This document shows, piece after piece, positions 42,476 through 52,083 of a stretch of 64,000 nt of DNA. Position 1 is the stretch's first letter. Each line of letters begins with the position of its first letter. A program made the translations under genes and the position numbers. The stretch spans positions 1-64,000 of the forward strand of contig JAURMR010000041.1 of assembly GCA_030830565.1 (NCBI GenBank), given 5' to 3'. The DNA is from Acidimicrobiales bacterium (GTDB lineage: Bacteria > Actinomycetota > Acidimicrobiia > Acidimicrobiales > Acidimicrobilacustridaceae). Under the pieces are notes generated by a model. The model did not search any database. It was not told the DNA's origin and saw only the letters and a list, made by a program, of their open reading frames with translations.

Positions 42476-43294
42476 TCAGCGCTCCGCTGCACCCACGACC
42501 GACACGCGGTACATCAGCCGTCGACCGGGGAAATCGTTAAGTACTCGGTGCATGGTGGAGCGGTTGTCCCACATGAGTAGATCGCCTTCTCGCCAGTGGT
42601 GGCGATAGGTGAAGTCCTCTTTGACCGAATGCTGAAAGAGGAACGCGAGCACTGCATCGCTTTCGTCGGGGGGAAGTCCGACGATATGGCGGGTGTAGGT
42701 CGGGTTGACGAATAAGCCCTTGGCGCCAGTGTCAGGATGCACTCGTACGACCGGGTGAGCGGTGCGTCGGTTTTGGGCGATGGCGGCGGCGTAGTGCTCG
42801 GGAGTTGCGCCGCCAAATCGATAGCGAAGTTCCGTTGTTCGGCTGAGATCGTGAATCGCCGTGAGGCCTTCGAGATAGAGCTTCATGTTCGGTGACAGTG
42901 CGTCGTAGGCGGCGGACGTGGAAGCGAACATCGTGTCACCGCCGACAACGGGGAGAGTTTTTGCCTGCGTGAGTGTTCCCATCGGCGGGTGGGGGAGGAA
43001 CGTCTCATCGGTATGCCACATCGACGCGGTGTTTCCTTCCTCAGAGTCAAGAACGCTGACGTGTTCAAGGCCGGGGCCTAGGTTGGGGAAGAACGCGTGG
43101 ATTTCGATCTCGCCGATGCGGCGACCAAGTGCCATGTGCTGTTCAGGCGTGAGGTCGGGGGCGTTGATGACGAGGACCTGGTTCTCGATGAGCGCAGTGT
43201 GCACGGCGCTCAGGGTCGCATCATCGAAATCGCTCGTGAGATCGAGTTCGGTGATCTCCGCTCCGAGGGCGGGAGTGAGTCGGCGAATCTGCAT
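42476..43294 (-). CDS. TauD/TfdA family Fe(II)/2-oxoglutarate dioxygenase
   Basis: WHTDETFLPHPPMGTLTQAKTLP (HxD) and MWDNRSTMHRVLND. Confidence 0.92.
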   Translation of the reverse strand: MQIRRLTPALGAEITELDLTSDFDDATLSAVHTALIENQVLVINAPDLTPEQHMALGRRIGEIEIHAFFPNLGPGLEHVSVLDSEEGNTASMWHTDETFLPHPPMGTLTQAKTLPVVGGDTMFASTSAAYDALSPNMKLYLEGLTAIHDLSRTTELRYRFGGATPEHYAAAIAQNRRTAHPVVRVHPDTGAKGLFVNPTYTRHIVGLPPDESDAVLAFLFQHSVKEDFTYRHHWREGDLLMWDNRSTMHRVLNDFPGRRLMYRVSVVGAAER

Positions 43295-43382
43295 GGGTTG
43301 ATGTTGACACTTTTCTCGGTCACTCGTAGGTTCGCTGGACCGGCCGCTAGGTGGCGGCCCTGCATCTTGGGGGCATCATTCA

Positions 43383-44186
43383 ATGACCAATCTCTTTAAC
43401 TACGTAGGCAAGCGCGTCGTCCTGACTGGTGGTGCCACTGGTATCGGCGCAGCACTCGCAGATCTTCTCGATGAGCTCGGCGTCGAGCACCTGACCATTC
43501 TCGATATCAAGGCCCCGTCTGGTCGTTGCGACACATTTATCGAAACGAACCTCGCTGATCCCGCATCAATCGACGCGGCAATGGCGCAGATCGAAGGTCC
43601 GATCGACGTGGTGTTCTCGAACGCAGGCGTCGCAGCAAACGCTGGGGTTCGCACCTGCATGGCGGTCAATGTCGCAGCATCGCGTCGCCTTACCGATGGC
43701 CTCATCGATCGCATCACCAAGGGCGGCACGATCGTTTACACCGCCTCGATGGCCGGCAACGGTTGGCCCGCCCAGGTCGCTGAGATCACTGAGCTTCTTG
43801 AGATCGCGGACTGGGATGCATTCCTCGATTGGTGCGAAACACATCCCGAGGTCGTGAACGATGTGTATGCCTTCTCAAAGATGTGTATGCAGGTGTACGT
43901 GATGCGACGTTCCTATTCATCAATTCGAAATGGCATTCGCATCAACAGCATTTGCCCCGCTCCTGTCGATACGCCCCTTATGGCCGACTTCAAGATCTCG
44001 ATGGGCGAAGACGCAATCAACTGGGCCGTTGGCGTTCAAGGCAATGGCCGCATGGCCGTCGCAACGGACATTGCTCCATCGCTTGCATTCATGGGCAGCG
44101 ATGCCGCTGCATTCATCAATGGAGAGAACCTGCACGTTGATAGTGGCCTGAGCTCAGCGATGGTCACTGGTCTGGCATTCAGCTGA
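43383..44186 (+). CDS. SDR family oxidoreductase (coniferyl-alcohol / 3-alpha-HSD-like)
   Basis: VVLTGGATGIGAALADLL; FSNAGVAANAG; VYAFSKMCMQVY. Confidence 0.82.
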   Translation: MTNLFNYVGKRVVLTGGATGIGAALADLLDELGVEHLTILDIKAPSGRCDTFIETNLADPASIDAAMAQIEGPIDVVFSNAGVAANAGVRTCMAVNVAASRRLTDGLIDRITKGGTIVYTASMAGNGWPAQVAEITELLEIADWDAFLDWCETHPEVVNDVYAFSKMCMQVYVMRRSYSSIRNGIRINSICPAPVDTPLMADFKISMGEDAINWAVGVQGNGRMAVATDIAPSLAFMGSDAAAFINGENLHVDSGLSSAMVTGLAFS

Positions 44187-44191
44187 TCGTT

Positions 44192-45139
44192 ATGCATCCT
44201 GACGACGAGTTTCACCCGCCGACATCCGACGATCCCGAGTGGACAGAAACCTGTTGGTTTACCTTCGCCGTTCCTGAACGGAACTTGTCTGGTCAGTTGT
44301 ACCCGTATTTCAAAACCAATCAAGGTGTCGCTGCTGGCGGCGCGTTCTTTTGGGATGGTCGTAATGAACGGCCCGAAACCTGTGTGTACGCGAAGCAGTT
44401 CTGGCATCTACCGCTTGTCGACCAGAAACTGACCGACCTCACGCTGGCCAATGGCATTCGTTATGAATGTCTTGAGCCACAAAAGAAGTGGCGCGTTCGT
44501 TACGACGATCCTGACGGTGGCGATGAAATCCACGTCGATCTCATCGTCACCGGCATCGTTGCGCCCAACATGCTCGGTGAATCGCACGTGGACCAGCCCT
44601 GTCGCTACCAGGGCACGATTGGTTTGCACGGCGAGACGATTGCTGTCGATGACTATGGGTTCCGTGATCGTTCGTGGGGGCCACGACCACAGTTCGGGCA
44701 AGGTATTCATGGGGGAGCGACGATGCGTGGCGGTTACAGCTACGCCACTGCTTCAGACACGCATGCATTCCATGCCATCACCATGGATTTCGGCACCGGC
44801 GCTATCGCTATTCACGGCTCGTACATGCGAGACGGTGAGTGGGCGAAGTTGAAAAGTGGTGAGCGTCGGGTCATCGAACGCGACGGTGAAGGCTTCCCGC
44901 TCATTGTCGAACTTGACGGTGTCGATGAACTTGGACGTGAGTTCAACGCTCGTGGCGAAACAACAAACTCACTTGGGTTCCTCATTAATCCGAACCTCTA
45001 CACAATCAATTGTCTGACTCGTTGGTCATTCGATGGGATAACGACTTGGGGCGAAGACCACGACAACCATTCATTCCCTGACGCACGTCGGTTGTTCCGT
45101 GAGGCTCGAGGCCAGTCGCTTTGGGAGATTGGCCAATGA
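44192..45139 (+). CDS. DUF7064/7065-like (CrtC/AttH-type fold) protein
   Basis: YGFRDRSWGPRPQFG signature-like motif; HAFHAITMDFG; family assignment from memory only. Confidence 0.5.
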   Translation: MHPDDEFHPPTSDDPEWTETCWFTFAVPERNLSGQLYPYFKTNQGVAAGGAFFWDGRNERPETCVYAKQFWHLPLVDQKLTDLTLANGIRYECLEPQKKWRVRYDDPDGGDEIHVDLIVTGIVAPNMLGESHVDQPCRYQGTIGLHGETIAVDDYGFRDRSWGPRPQFGQGIHGGATMRGGYSYATASDTHAFHAITMDFGTGAIAIHGSYMRDGEWAKLKSGERRVIERDGEGFPLIVELDGVDELGREFNARGETTNSLGFLINPNLYTINCLTRWSFDGITTWGEDHDNHSFPDARRLFREARGQSLWEIGQ

Positions 45140-45969
45140 GTTCGTCCTCGCGAACGGTTCTCGTCACGGGCGCCAGCCGAGGCATTGGTCGGGCGACCGC
45201 GATTGCGTTCGCCGAAGCAGGGTTCGATGTCGCGATTACCGCGCGGACGGTGTCGGATGGAGATCCGACTGCGCTCACTGACGATGGAAAAGTGCTTCCG
45301 GGGAGTTTGGCGTCAACTGCGGAGGAGATTGAAGCGCTTGGTCGCCGTGCCGTGCAGGTCCCACTTGATCTTCTTGACCGTGACGCGCTTGTTCCCGCAG
45401 TGGAGTCGGCAATCGCTGGCCTCGGTCACCTTGACGTTGTCGTGAACAACGCGATCTACGTCACCGGTGGTGGTCCAAAGTATTTCCTTGATACCGATCC
45501 TGATGATCTCATCAATCAAATGTGGGGCGATCTCACGGCGCAATTGTTGTTGTTGCAGCCTCAGGTCGCGCACATGGTGGGGCGTGGTGGAGGCGTGGTG
45601 ATCAATATCGGTTCTGGTTCCGGAAAGTGGAAGCTGAAGTTCCCGATTGGTCAGGGTGGTCCGCAACTGGCCTATTGCGCGTCGAAAGCCGGCTTTCATC
45701 GTGCTGCCGATCGTTTAGCGTTTGAATACGGCGATCAAGGGATCACCGCGTTCACTGTCGACCCTGGATTTGTCGCTACTGAACGCACGAAGATGGTCAC
45801 CGAACTTGGCGAGATTGCGTCGCGCGGCGTCGAACCGGCAGTCGTCGGCGCAGCGATTGCGTGGCTGGCGACAACCGGTGCTATGACCGAAAAGAACGGT
45901 AGTTACCACGAAGCACAAGAAATCGCCCGCAACATCGGGCTGTTGCCGTCACTTCCAGAAGCTGACTGA
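45136..45969 (+). CDS. SDR family oxidoreductase
   Basis: VLVTGASRGIGRATAIAFAEAG; YCASKAGFHRAADRLA; ATGA overlap. Confidence 0.87.
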   Translation: MSSSSRTVLVTGASRGIGRATAIAFAEAGFDVAITARTVSDGDPTALTDDGKVLPGSLASTAEEIEALGRRAVQVPLDLLDRDALVPAVESAIAGLGHLDVVVNNAIYVTGGGPKYFLDTDPDDLINQMWGDLTAQLLLLQPQVAHMVGRGGGVVINIGSGSGKWKLKFPIGQGGPQLAYCASKAGFHRAADRLAFEYGDQGITAFTVDPGFVATERTKMVTELGEIASRGVEPAVVGAAIAWLATTGAMTEKNGSYHEAQEIARNIGLLPSLPEAD

Positions 45970-45983
45970 GGAGACGTCAGTCG

Positions 45984-46949
45984 TTAGAGGTTTGGCGCAA
46001 CCTGTGTACAGGTGAGTTCGACGTGGCGTTCGACAAGTTCATCGGGCATGCCCGCAACACTGGCCCACAAATACACATGCTCAACTGGCGCACCTTCAGT
46101 TGCCTCGCGGATCGCTGCAACCGCATCTGCGGGCGTCAGAACACGAAGACCAGGGATCTGTCCCTTTTGTGCTGCGCCACTGCGCAGTTTCTCGACAGTG
46201 ATTTCTCTTGGAGCCTCGCGACCAGAACCGGCCACGGCGGCAGCTCGGTAGGAGTTCAACTGGTGCGCGTAGTGGGGGAGTATGCGCTCGAACGCTTCTT
46301 CGGGATCATCGGCGACGATGATGTCGAGCATTCCTCCGGTGCGTGCAGACGAAGGATCGTGACCGGCCTCAACGAGTCCTTCACGGTAGGGATCAAGGAG
46401 TGCTTGATCGAGACTTAAGAGGCCAACACCAAGGCGGCCTGCGCGCTTTGCACCCTGCGGTCCTTGATAGCCAAGCCAGATTGGGAACGGATTCTGTGCC
46501 GCTGGGGGAGTGACGATTCCGCCATCGAGGAGGCGACGGATTTCGGCGACGGAAGCGTCGGTGAGTCCGTAACGCTTGGTGATGTCAGTGTTGTAGAGCT
46601 CGTATTCGGGAACGCTGTAGCCGGCACCGATGCCGAGCTCGAGGCGTCCGCCGGAGATCTGGTCGATGACTGCTGCTTCCTCGGCAACTAAGACTGCCGG
46701 ACGAAGCGCAGCAACAAGGACGGCGGTTCCGATGCGCACCCGCGAGGTTCGAGCTGCCGCAGCAGCGGCGAATGTGAGCGGCTGCGGCAAATAGCCATCG
46801 TCGAAGAGATGGTGCTCGGAGAACCACACCGAAGCGGCGCCGAGGCGTTCGGCTTCGACAACAAGATCGAGTGCCTTCCCGTACACCTCGGGCCACGGTC
46901 GGTCCCAAGGTGCAGGGTTTCGAAGGTCGAAATAGAGGCCCAGCTTCAC
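45984..46949 (-). CDS. LLM class flavin/F420-dependent oxidoreductase
   Basis: Luciferase-like pattern: GAASVWFSEHHLFDDGYLPQPLTFAAAAAARTSRVRIGTAVLV; GAGYSVPEYELY. Confidence 0.9.
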   Translation of the reverse strand: MKLGLYFDLRNPAPWDRPWPEVYGKALDLVVEAERLGAASVWFSEHHLFDDGYLPQPLTFAAAAAARTSRVRIGTAVLVAALRPAVLVAEEAAVIDQISGGRLELGIGAGYSVPEYELYNTDITKRYGLTDASVAEIRRLLDGGIVTPPAAQNPFPIWLGYQGPQGAKRAGRLGVGLLSLDQALLDPYREGLVEAGHDPSSARTGGMLDIIVADDPEEAFERILPHYAHQLNSYRAAAVAGSGREAPREITVEKLRSGAAQKGQIPGLRVLTPADAVAAIREATEGAPVEHVYLWASVAGMPDELVERHVELTCTQVAPNL

Positions 46950-47779
46950 GACATACGACCGACCATTGCGTCGTGACCGATTGCCGGCTCGATGAACGAG
47001 CGGAAGTCGGGGCCAGAACGCAGGTGGTGCCCGCCATCGACATTGATCGTGGTGCCGGTGATCCAGCGGGCTTCGTCGCTCAGAAGGAAGCGGGCGAGAT
47101 TGGCGACGTCTTCAGGTTCACCGACATCGTTGAGTGGCGTGTTGACGATGTACGAGTCATACACCGCTGATTCTCGCGGAATGCCTTCCATAATTTCGGT
47201 GGAGATGAAGCCAGGGCGAATGGCGTTGAAGCGAACTTTGGTTTCGCCGTATTCATTCGCCGCGTTACGCATCATTTCTTCGATGCCGGCCTTTGAGACG
47301 CAGTAGGCGCCGAACATCGGATGGGGAATGTGGCCTGCGAGCGAGGACATTCCAATAAACGAACCGCCACCTGCTGCGACCATGTGGGCGGCGGAGTACT
47401 TCACTGAAAGCATCGTGCCAAGCACGTTGAGGTGGAGGACACGCAAGAACTCGTCGGTGTCGAGCAGGTGGTACGGGCCCATGCCACCACCACCACCGGC
47501 GTTTGCGACGAATCCGTTAAGGCCACCGAAGGCGTCGACGTGGTTTGCAACGAGTGCAGCGACATCGGCTTCAACAGTGACGTCGGTGACCTGATGACGG
47601 ATTTGGCCTGACGCGCCACTGGCCTTGATGCGATCAACAACCTCGGTGAGCTTGCTCTCGGTGCGGCCGCAAATGGTCACGTTCATGCCGTCCTGGGCAA
47701 GACGAGTGGCGCAGGCTGCGCCGATGCCGGTGCCGCCACCGGTGACGATTGCTGAGCGGCCTGCAAGTGATGACGACAT
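46946..47779 (-). CDS. SDR family oxidoreductase
   Basis: AIVTGGGTGIGAACATRLAQDG; YCVSKAGIEEMMR. Confidence 0.9.
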   Translation of the reverse strand: MSSSLAGRSAIVTGGGTGIGAACATRLAQDGMNVTICGRTESKLTEVVDRIKASGASGQIRHQVTDVTVEADVAALVANHVDAFGGLNGFVANAGGGGGMGPYHLLDTDEFLRVLHLNVLGTMLSVKYSAAHMVAAGGGSFIGMSSLAGHIPHPMFGAYCVSKAGIEEMMRNAANEYGETKVRFNAIRPGFISTEIMEGIPRESAVYDSYIVNTPLNDVGEPEDVANLARFLLSDEARWITGTTINVDGGHHLRSGPDFRSFIEPAIGHDAMVGRMS

Positions 47780-47879
47780 TGGTTCCTCCGGGAAGGTTGA
47801 GAGTGGCTTTACGCTACTACCTGCCGAAATTGCACTTCTCCGTAAAGGCCCCCGGGTGCGACCTCTGCGAAGTCAGCGG

Positions 47880-48704
47880 TTACGAGCGAGGCGAGCCGTC
47901 GAGGTTTCGTACTTCGAGACCGAACTCCTCGATGTTGTCGAGACTCACGGTGATGCGGCCGGTGACGTCGGGATCGCAATCGCACAGTACGAGTGTTCCC
48001 TCGACCATTGCTTCCATCGACTCGATCTGATCAGGGCGCAAGCGATCACCGACGAGGGCAGCCGCACCCTCGGAGAGGACAGCGGCGCGCGGTTCGACAG
48101 TGTTGACGCGAACTCCCGTTCCGTAGAGTTCCATAGCCAGACCATTAGAGAGTCGATTGAGAGCAGCTTTGGTTGCGCCGTAGGCCGAGATGTTGACCGA
48201 GGTTGGAACGATTGGTTCGGAAGGTCCGCCCCACAACTTTGCGCTTCCGCTCGACAGATTGACGATCCAACCTTCACCAGCGGCAACCATTGCTGGTGCG
48301 GCGGCGAGTGAAAGATCAAGAGGAGCGTTTGCGTTGACCTCGAACATAATGTTGCGGCGCTTTACCGAAAACCCGGTAAGCGGAGCTTGGATCGACGCGG
48401 CGGCGTTGTTGACCAGAATTTCGATATGTCCACCAAGTGCTTCGGCCGCTTCAGGGATGACCCGGAGGCGATCTTCAGGATCAGTGAGATCGGCAACGAT
48501 GATTTCAACTTGAGTGCCGAAGCGCGCAAGTCGATCTCGAGTCGAGTTGAGGCTTCCCTCAAGTCGTTCGTGCTGGTCAAGTGTGCGTGCCGTCAAGACG
48601 ATGTTTGCGCCTTCGGCTGCCATGCGTTCGGCAATGCCAGCACCGATGCCGCGACTTGAACCGGTCACGACAACACGACGACCTGCGAAGCGGCCAGCCA
48701 TCAC
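47880..48704 (-). CDS. SDR family oxidoreductase
   Basis: VVVTGSSRGIGAGIAERMAAEG; NNAAASIQ; YGATKAALNRLS. Confidence 0.88.
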   Translation of the reverse strand: MMAGRFAGRRVVVTGSSRGIGAGIAERMAAEGANIVLTARTLDQHERLEGSLNSTRDRLARFGTQVEIIVADLTDPEDRLRVIPEAAEALGGHIEILVNNAAASIQAPLTGFSVKRRNIMFEVNANAPLDLSLAAAPAMVAAGEGWIVNLSSGSAKLWGGPSEPIVPTSVNISAYGATKAALNRLSNGLAMELYGTGVRVNTVEPRAAVLSEGAAALVGDRLRPDQIESMEAMVEGTLVLCDCDPDVTGRITVSLDNIEEFGLEVRNLDGSPRS

Positions 48705-49933
48705 AAACCCTTTTCAGTGACGAATCCGTCGATACATTCGCCGATGTAGTCACAATCTGCGTCGGACAGTGAGTGGTTGTTGGGAACAATGAGGCCCCAC
48801 TCCATCACCCGATCGGCATTGGGCAGTCCGTCGGAGGGAACACGGAACTCTTGGCCGCGGAGCATTGGTTGCCTTGTGATATTGCCGGTCCAAACCATGC
48901 GAGTGTCGACGCCGTGGGATTCCATCCACTGCTGAAGCTCGGCGCGACGGATTCCGGAGTCAGGCTGAATAATGAACGGGAACATATGCCAGCCCGTTTC
49001 GATCCCTTCGGTGAGTTGGGGAAGGACAAACAAGTGTGGGTACTTCGCGAGATGTGAACTCGTAATCGCGAAACTGCGCTGACGGCGAGCGAGATTTTCG
49101 TCCAACTTGTCGAGCTGAACGAGGCCAAATGCAGCGGAAAGTTCAGAAGGCTCGAAGTTCCAACCGTTCTCATCAAAGATGAAGATGTTGTCGTACTCAA
49201 GGCCGTCATCGAGTTCGCTGAAGAAGCGATTGACCTTTCCTTTCAGCGAACCAAAGAGTTGGAGCTCAGAGCGGCGGCCCCAACGGCGGAAGAGCAGCGC
49301 ACGGTCAGCGAGTTCGTCATTATCGAAACACACCATGCCGCCGGTGCCGGCTGCAGTGATGATGTGTGAGAGGGCGAAACTCGTGAGGGAAATATCGGCG
49401 CGAGTACCTGTTGACGTTCCACGAAGCGTCTGACCCAAGGCATCGCACGAGTCTTCGATCACGAGAAGGTTGTGGCGATCAGCAATGTCGCGAATGACGT
49501 CCCAGTCCGGGCAGTTGCCGATGAGGTTCGGGGCGAGGATCGCCCTCGTCTTCTCGGTCACCATCTCTTCGATGCGATTGACATCGATCTGGAAGGTGTC
49601 AGGCGTGACGTCGACGAAAACTGGAACTGCACCCTTGCGTACCACTGGTGCGACATCGGTTGAGAAGGTGACGGAACTCGTGACGATCTCGTCACCTGGC
49701 TGAAGATCGATTGCTTCATACGCCAGGTACAGCGCTGAGCTTCCCGAGTTGCACATGACACCGCGCTTCTTGGCAAAAAGATCGGCCACGCGACGTTCCA
49801 TCGCCTTGACGTTCTTACCGATGCGCATGGCAGTGGGACCACCGCGGAGAACTTCGACGACTGCATCGATCTCGCGATCATCATGGACGGAACCGGCGTA
49901 ATCGATTCGGCGGTCGCTGTTTATGCGGCTCAT
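48701..49933 (-). CDS. DegT/DnrJ/EryC1/StrS-fold PLP protein (RfbH/ColD-like)
   Basis: GVMCNSGSSALYLAYEAIDLQPGDEIVTSSVTFSTDVAPVV; VIEDSCDALG; SFALSHIITAAGTGGMV with His at the expected PLP-Lys position. Confidence 0.85.
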   Translation of the reverse strand: MSRINSDRRIDYAGSVHDDREIDAVVEVLRGGPTAMRIGKNVKAMERRVADLFAKKRGVMCNSGSSALYLAYEAIDLQPGDEIVTSSVTFSTDVAPVVRKGAVPVFVDVTPDTFQIDVNRIEEMVTEKTRAILAPNLIGNCPDWDVIRDIADRHNLLVIEDSCDALGQTLRGTSTGTRADISLTSFALSHIITAAGTGGMVCFDNDELADRALLFRRWGRRSELQLFGSLKGKVNRFFSELDDGLEYDNIFIFDENGWNFEPSELSAAFGLVQLDKLDENLARRQRSFAITSSHLAKYPHLFVLPQLTEGIETGWHMFPFIIQPDSGIRRAELQQWMESHGVDTRMVWTGNITRQPMLRGQEFRVPSDGLPNADRVMEWGLIVPNNHSLSDADCDYIGECIDGFVTEKGL

Positions 49934-50415
49934 GGCTGCTCCTTCGTAGTGAATGAATCAGTTCGGATTGGGGTGGAACGTAGGTCGGCGACCAATTGGT
50001 CGATAAGGCGAACAAGTTCGGTGCAGTCGTGCTCGCTCCATGTGTCGAGCACGTCGGTCATTTGTTCAACGCGCAACTCCACAATGCGGTCATGGGTGCG
50101 TTTGCCTTGCACCGTCAATCTGGCAACGGCGAGTCGGGCATCGTTGGGGTCGGTGCCGCGCTCTACGAGTTCGGCATCTTCTAAGACGCGAACTTGTCGG
50201 TTTGCTGCCGCAGGGTCCATCGAACATCGACGGGCGAGCTGTCCCATGGGCAACTCGCCCGAGTCGGCCAGCGTGCGCAAGATCGCGTAGCCAGCACGAG
50301 TGACCTCGACGCCAATTGCCGCGGTTTGGCGGTGATGAATGGCTCGGTTCACGGTGAGTCGGAAAAGCCGTTCGAGGGATCGTTCGGTTTCGGCGACCGA
50401 CGCGGCGCTGGGCAT
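49930..50415 (-). CDS. MarR family transcriptional regulator
   Basis: ILRTLADSGELPMGQLARRCSMDPAAANRQVRVLEDAELVERGTDPNDARLAVARLT. Confidence 0.88.
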   Translation of the reverse strand: MPSAASVAETERSLERLFRLTVNRAIHHRQTAAIGVEVTRAGYAILRTLADSGELPMGQLARRCSMDPAAANRQVRVLEDAELVERGTDPNDARLAVARLTVQGKRTHDRIVELRVEQMTDVLDTWSEHDCTELVRLIDQLVADLRSTPIRTDSFTTKEQP

Positions 50416-50489
50416 GCCCGAACCGTAGGGAAAGTCTTGGACTATGTCAAGGTTCTTGCGAAGAGGACCCCGTCGGCAAGACTCGCCCG

Positions 50490-52067
50490 ATGGCAGCGAC
50501 TTCTTCAACCACTGGTGGCGTTCCGGCTCGGGCAGGAATCGTCCTCGCAGCATTGATCGGAGTCGCCACAGTGGCGAACCTGAATCTTGCAGTTGCGAAT
50601 GTTGCGCTTCCTGATATCGGTCGACATTTCGATGCATCGCAAACAGCGATCAATGCGGTTGCGGTTGGGTTCTCCCTTGGTCTTGCTGCGACGGTGTTGT
50701 GGCTTGGCGCACTCGGCGACCGCTATGGCCGAAAGGCGATGCTGCTACTCGGCATGGGTCTGTCGGTTCCGGCCTGTCTGCTTGCCGGCTTCGCTCCGAC
50801 TATCGGCGTGCTGGCGTTTGCGCGCATCGTTGGTGGTGTGGCCGCAGGTATGGCGTTTCCTACGACTCTCGCACTTATTACTGCGCTCTGGACGGGGTCA
50901 CCCCGGACAAAAGCGATCGCGTTGTGGTCTGGCATTGGTGGCGCAATGTCTTCGGCAGGGCCACTTGTCGCTGGTCTGTTACTGGTTCGCTTTTGGTGGG
51001 GTTCGGTGTTTCTCATCACCGTTCCGCTCGCCATCGCTGGTTTCATCGCTGCCTGGTTGTACGTCCCGGCGCATGTCAACGAGACAACAGAGCCGGTGGA
51101 CAACTTTGGTGGTTTGCTTTCGGTGGTGATGGTTGCGGCTGCTGTGGTGGCGATCACCATTGCGCCGAATCCTGATTCTCAAACCTCAGCAATCATCGTC
51201 GGCCTGGTCGCGGTTGCAGCGGTCGGTGCTTTTGTTCTGCGCCAGCGTCGCGTGGCAGCGCCGCTCTATGACCTCAAGGTCGCATCACGTCGCACATTTT
51301 GGGTTGCTGCAGTTGCGGGGATGTTGGTGTTTGGAGCGCTCGTCGGCGCCATGTTCATTGGTCAGCAGTACTTGCAGAACGTCCTGGGCTACGCAACGTG
51401 GCAGGCAGGTATGGCGATTCTTCCGACAGCGATCTTCATGGTGGTTGCTGCGCCAGTTTCTGCTTGGTTGATTGAGCGTCGAGGTTCACGCGACGCGCTG
51501 CTTGCTGGTTTTGTCGCGGTGGGTCTTGGATTTGTCGTCATGCTGCTGCTGTGGAAGCAGAATGCTTCCTATGTCGTCGTTGGTCTTGCCTATTCGCTAC
51601 TCGGCATCGGTGTTGGTCTCGCCGGACCGCCCGCTTCAAAGTCGCTGACCGAATCGGTACCGGTTGCTCGTGCTGGCATGGCGTCGGCAACCGCAGATCT
51701 GCAGCGTGACCTTGGCGGTGCAATTCTTCAATCGATACTTGGTGCGGTGCTCACTGCAGGATATGCGAAAGCGTTTACAACGCAGATTGACGACGCTCCG
51801 TCAACAATTAATGACTCGGTTGTGTCGCAACTAACAAAGTCCTACTCGAGTGCCGAGAATCTCGCCGTGCAGTATCCGCAGTATGCCGATCAGATCGTCT
51901 CCGCTGCACGTCAATCCTTCGTTGATGGCCAAACCGCAGCATTTGCTGTTGGCATCGTTGCAATGCTTGTCGGCCTAACTGTGGTGTGGTTCGGCTTCCC
52001 AACGAAAAACGCCGAGACCGATCTCGTCGCTGGCTATCAGCGCAGCGACGAGTCAGTCCCGGCGTAG
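50490..52067 (+). CDS. MFS transporter (DHA2/EmrB-QacA type)
   Basis: LNLAVANVALPDIGRHFDASQTAINAVAVGFSLGLAATVLWLGALGDRYGRKAMLL; 14-TM length; divergent from MarR gene. Confidence 0.92.
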   Translation: MAATSSTTGGVPARAGIVLAALIGVATVANLNLAVANVALPDIGRHFDASQTAINAVAVGFSLGLAATVLWLGALGDRYGRKAMLLLGMGLSVPACLLAGFAPTIGVLAFARIVGGVAAGMAFPTTLALITALWTGSPRTKAIALWSGIGGAMSSAGPLVAGLLLVRFWWGSVFLITVPLAIAGFIAAWLYVPAHVNETTEPVDNFGGLLSVVMVAAAVVAITIAPNPDSQTSAIIVGLVAVAAVGAFVLRQRRVAAPLYDLKVASRRTFWVAAVAGMLVFGALVGAMFIGQQYLQNVLGYATWQAGMAILPTAIFMVVAAPVSAWLIERRGSRDALLAGFVAVGLGFVVMLLLWKQNASYVVVGLAYSLLGIGVGLAGPPASKSLTESVPVARAGMASATADLQRDLGGAILQSILGAVLTAGYAKAFTTQIDDAPSTINDSVVSQLTKSYSSAENLAVQYPQYADQIVSAARQSFVDGQTAAFAVGIVAMLVGLTVVWFGFPTKNAETDLVAGYQRSDESVPA

Positions 52068-52083
52068 TCGTGTTGCTCGTCTG

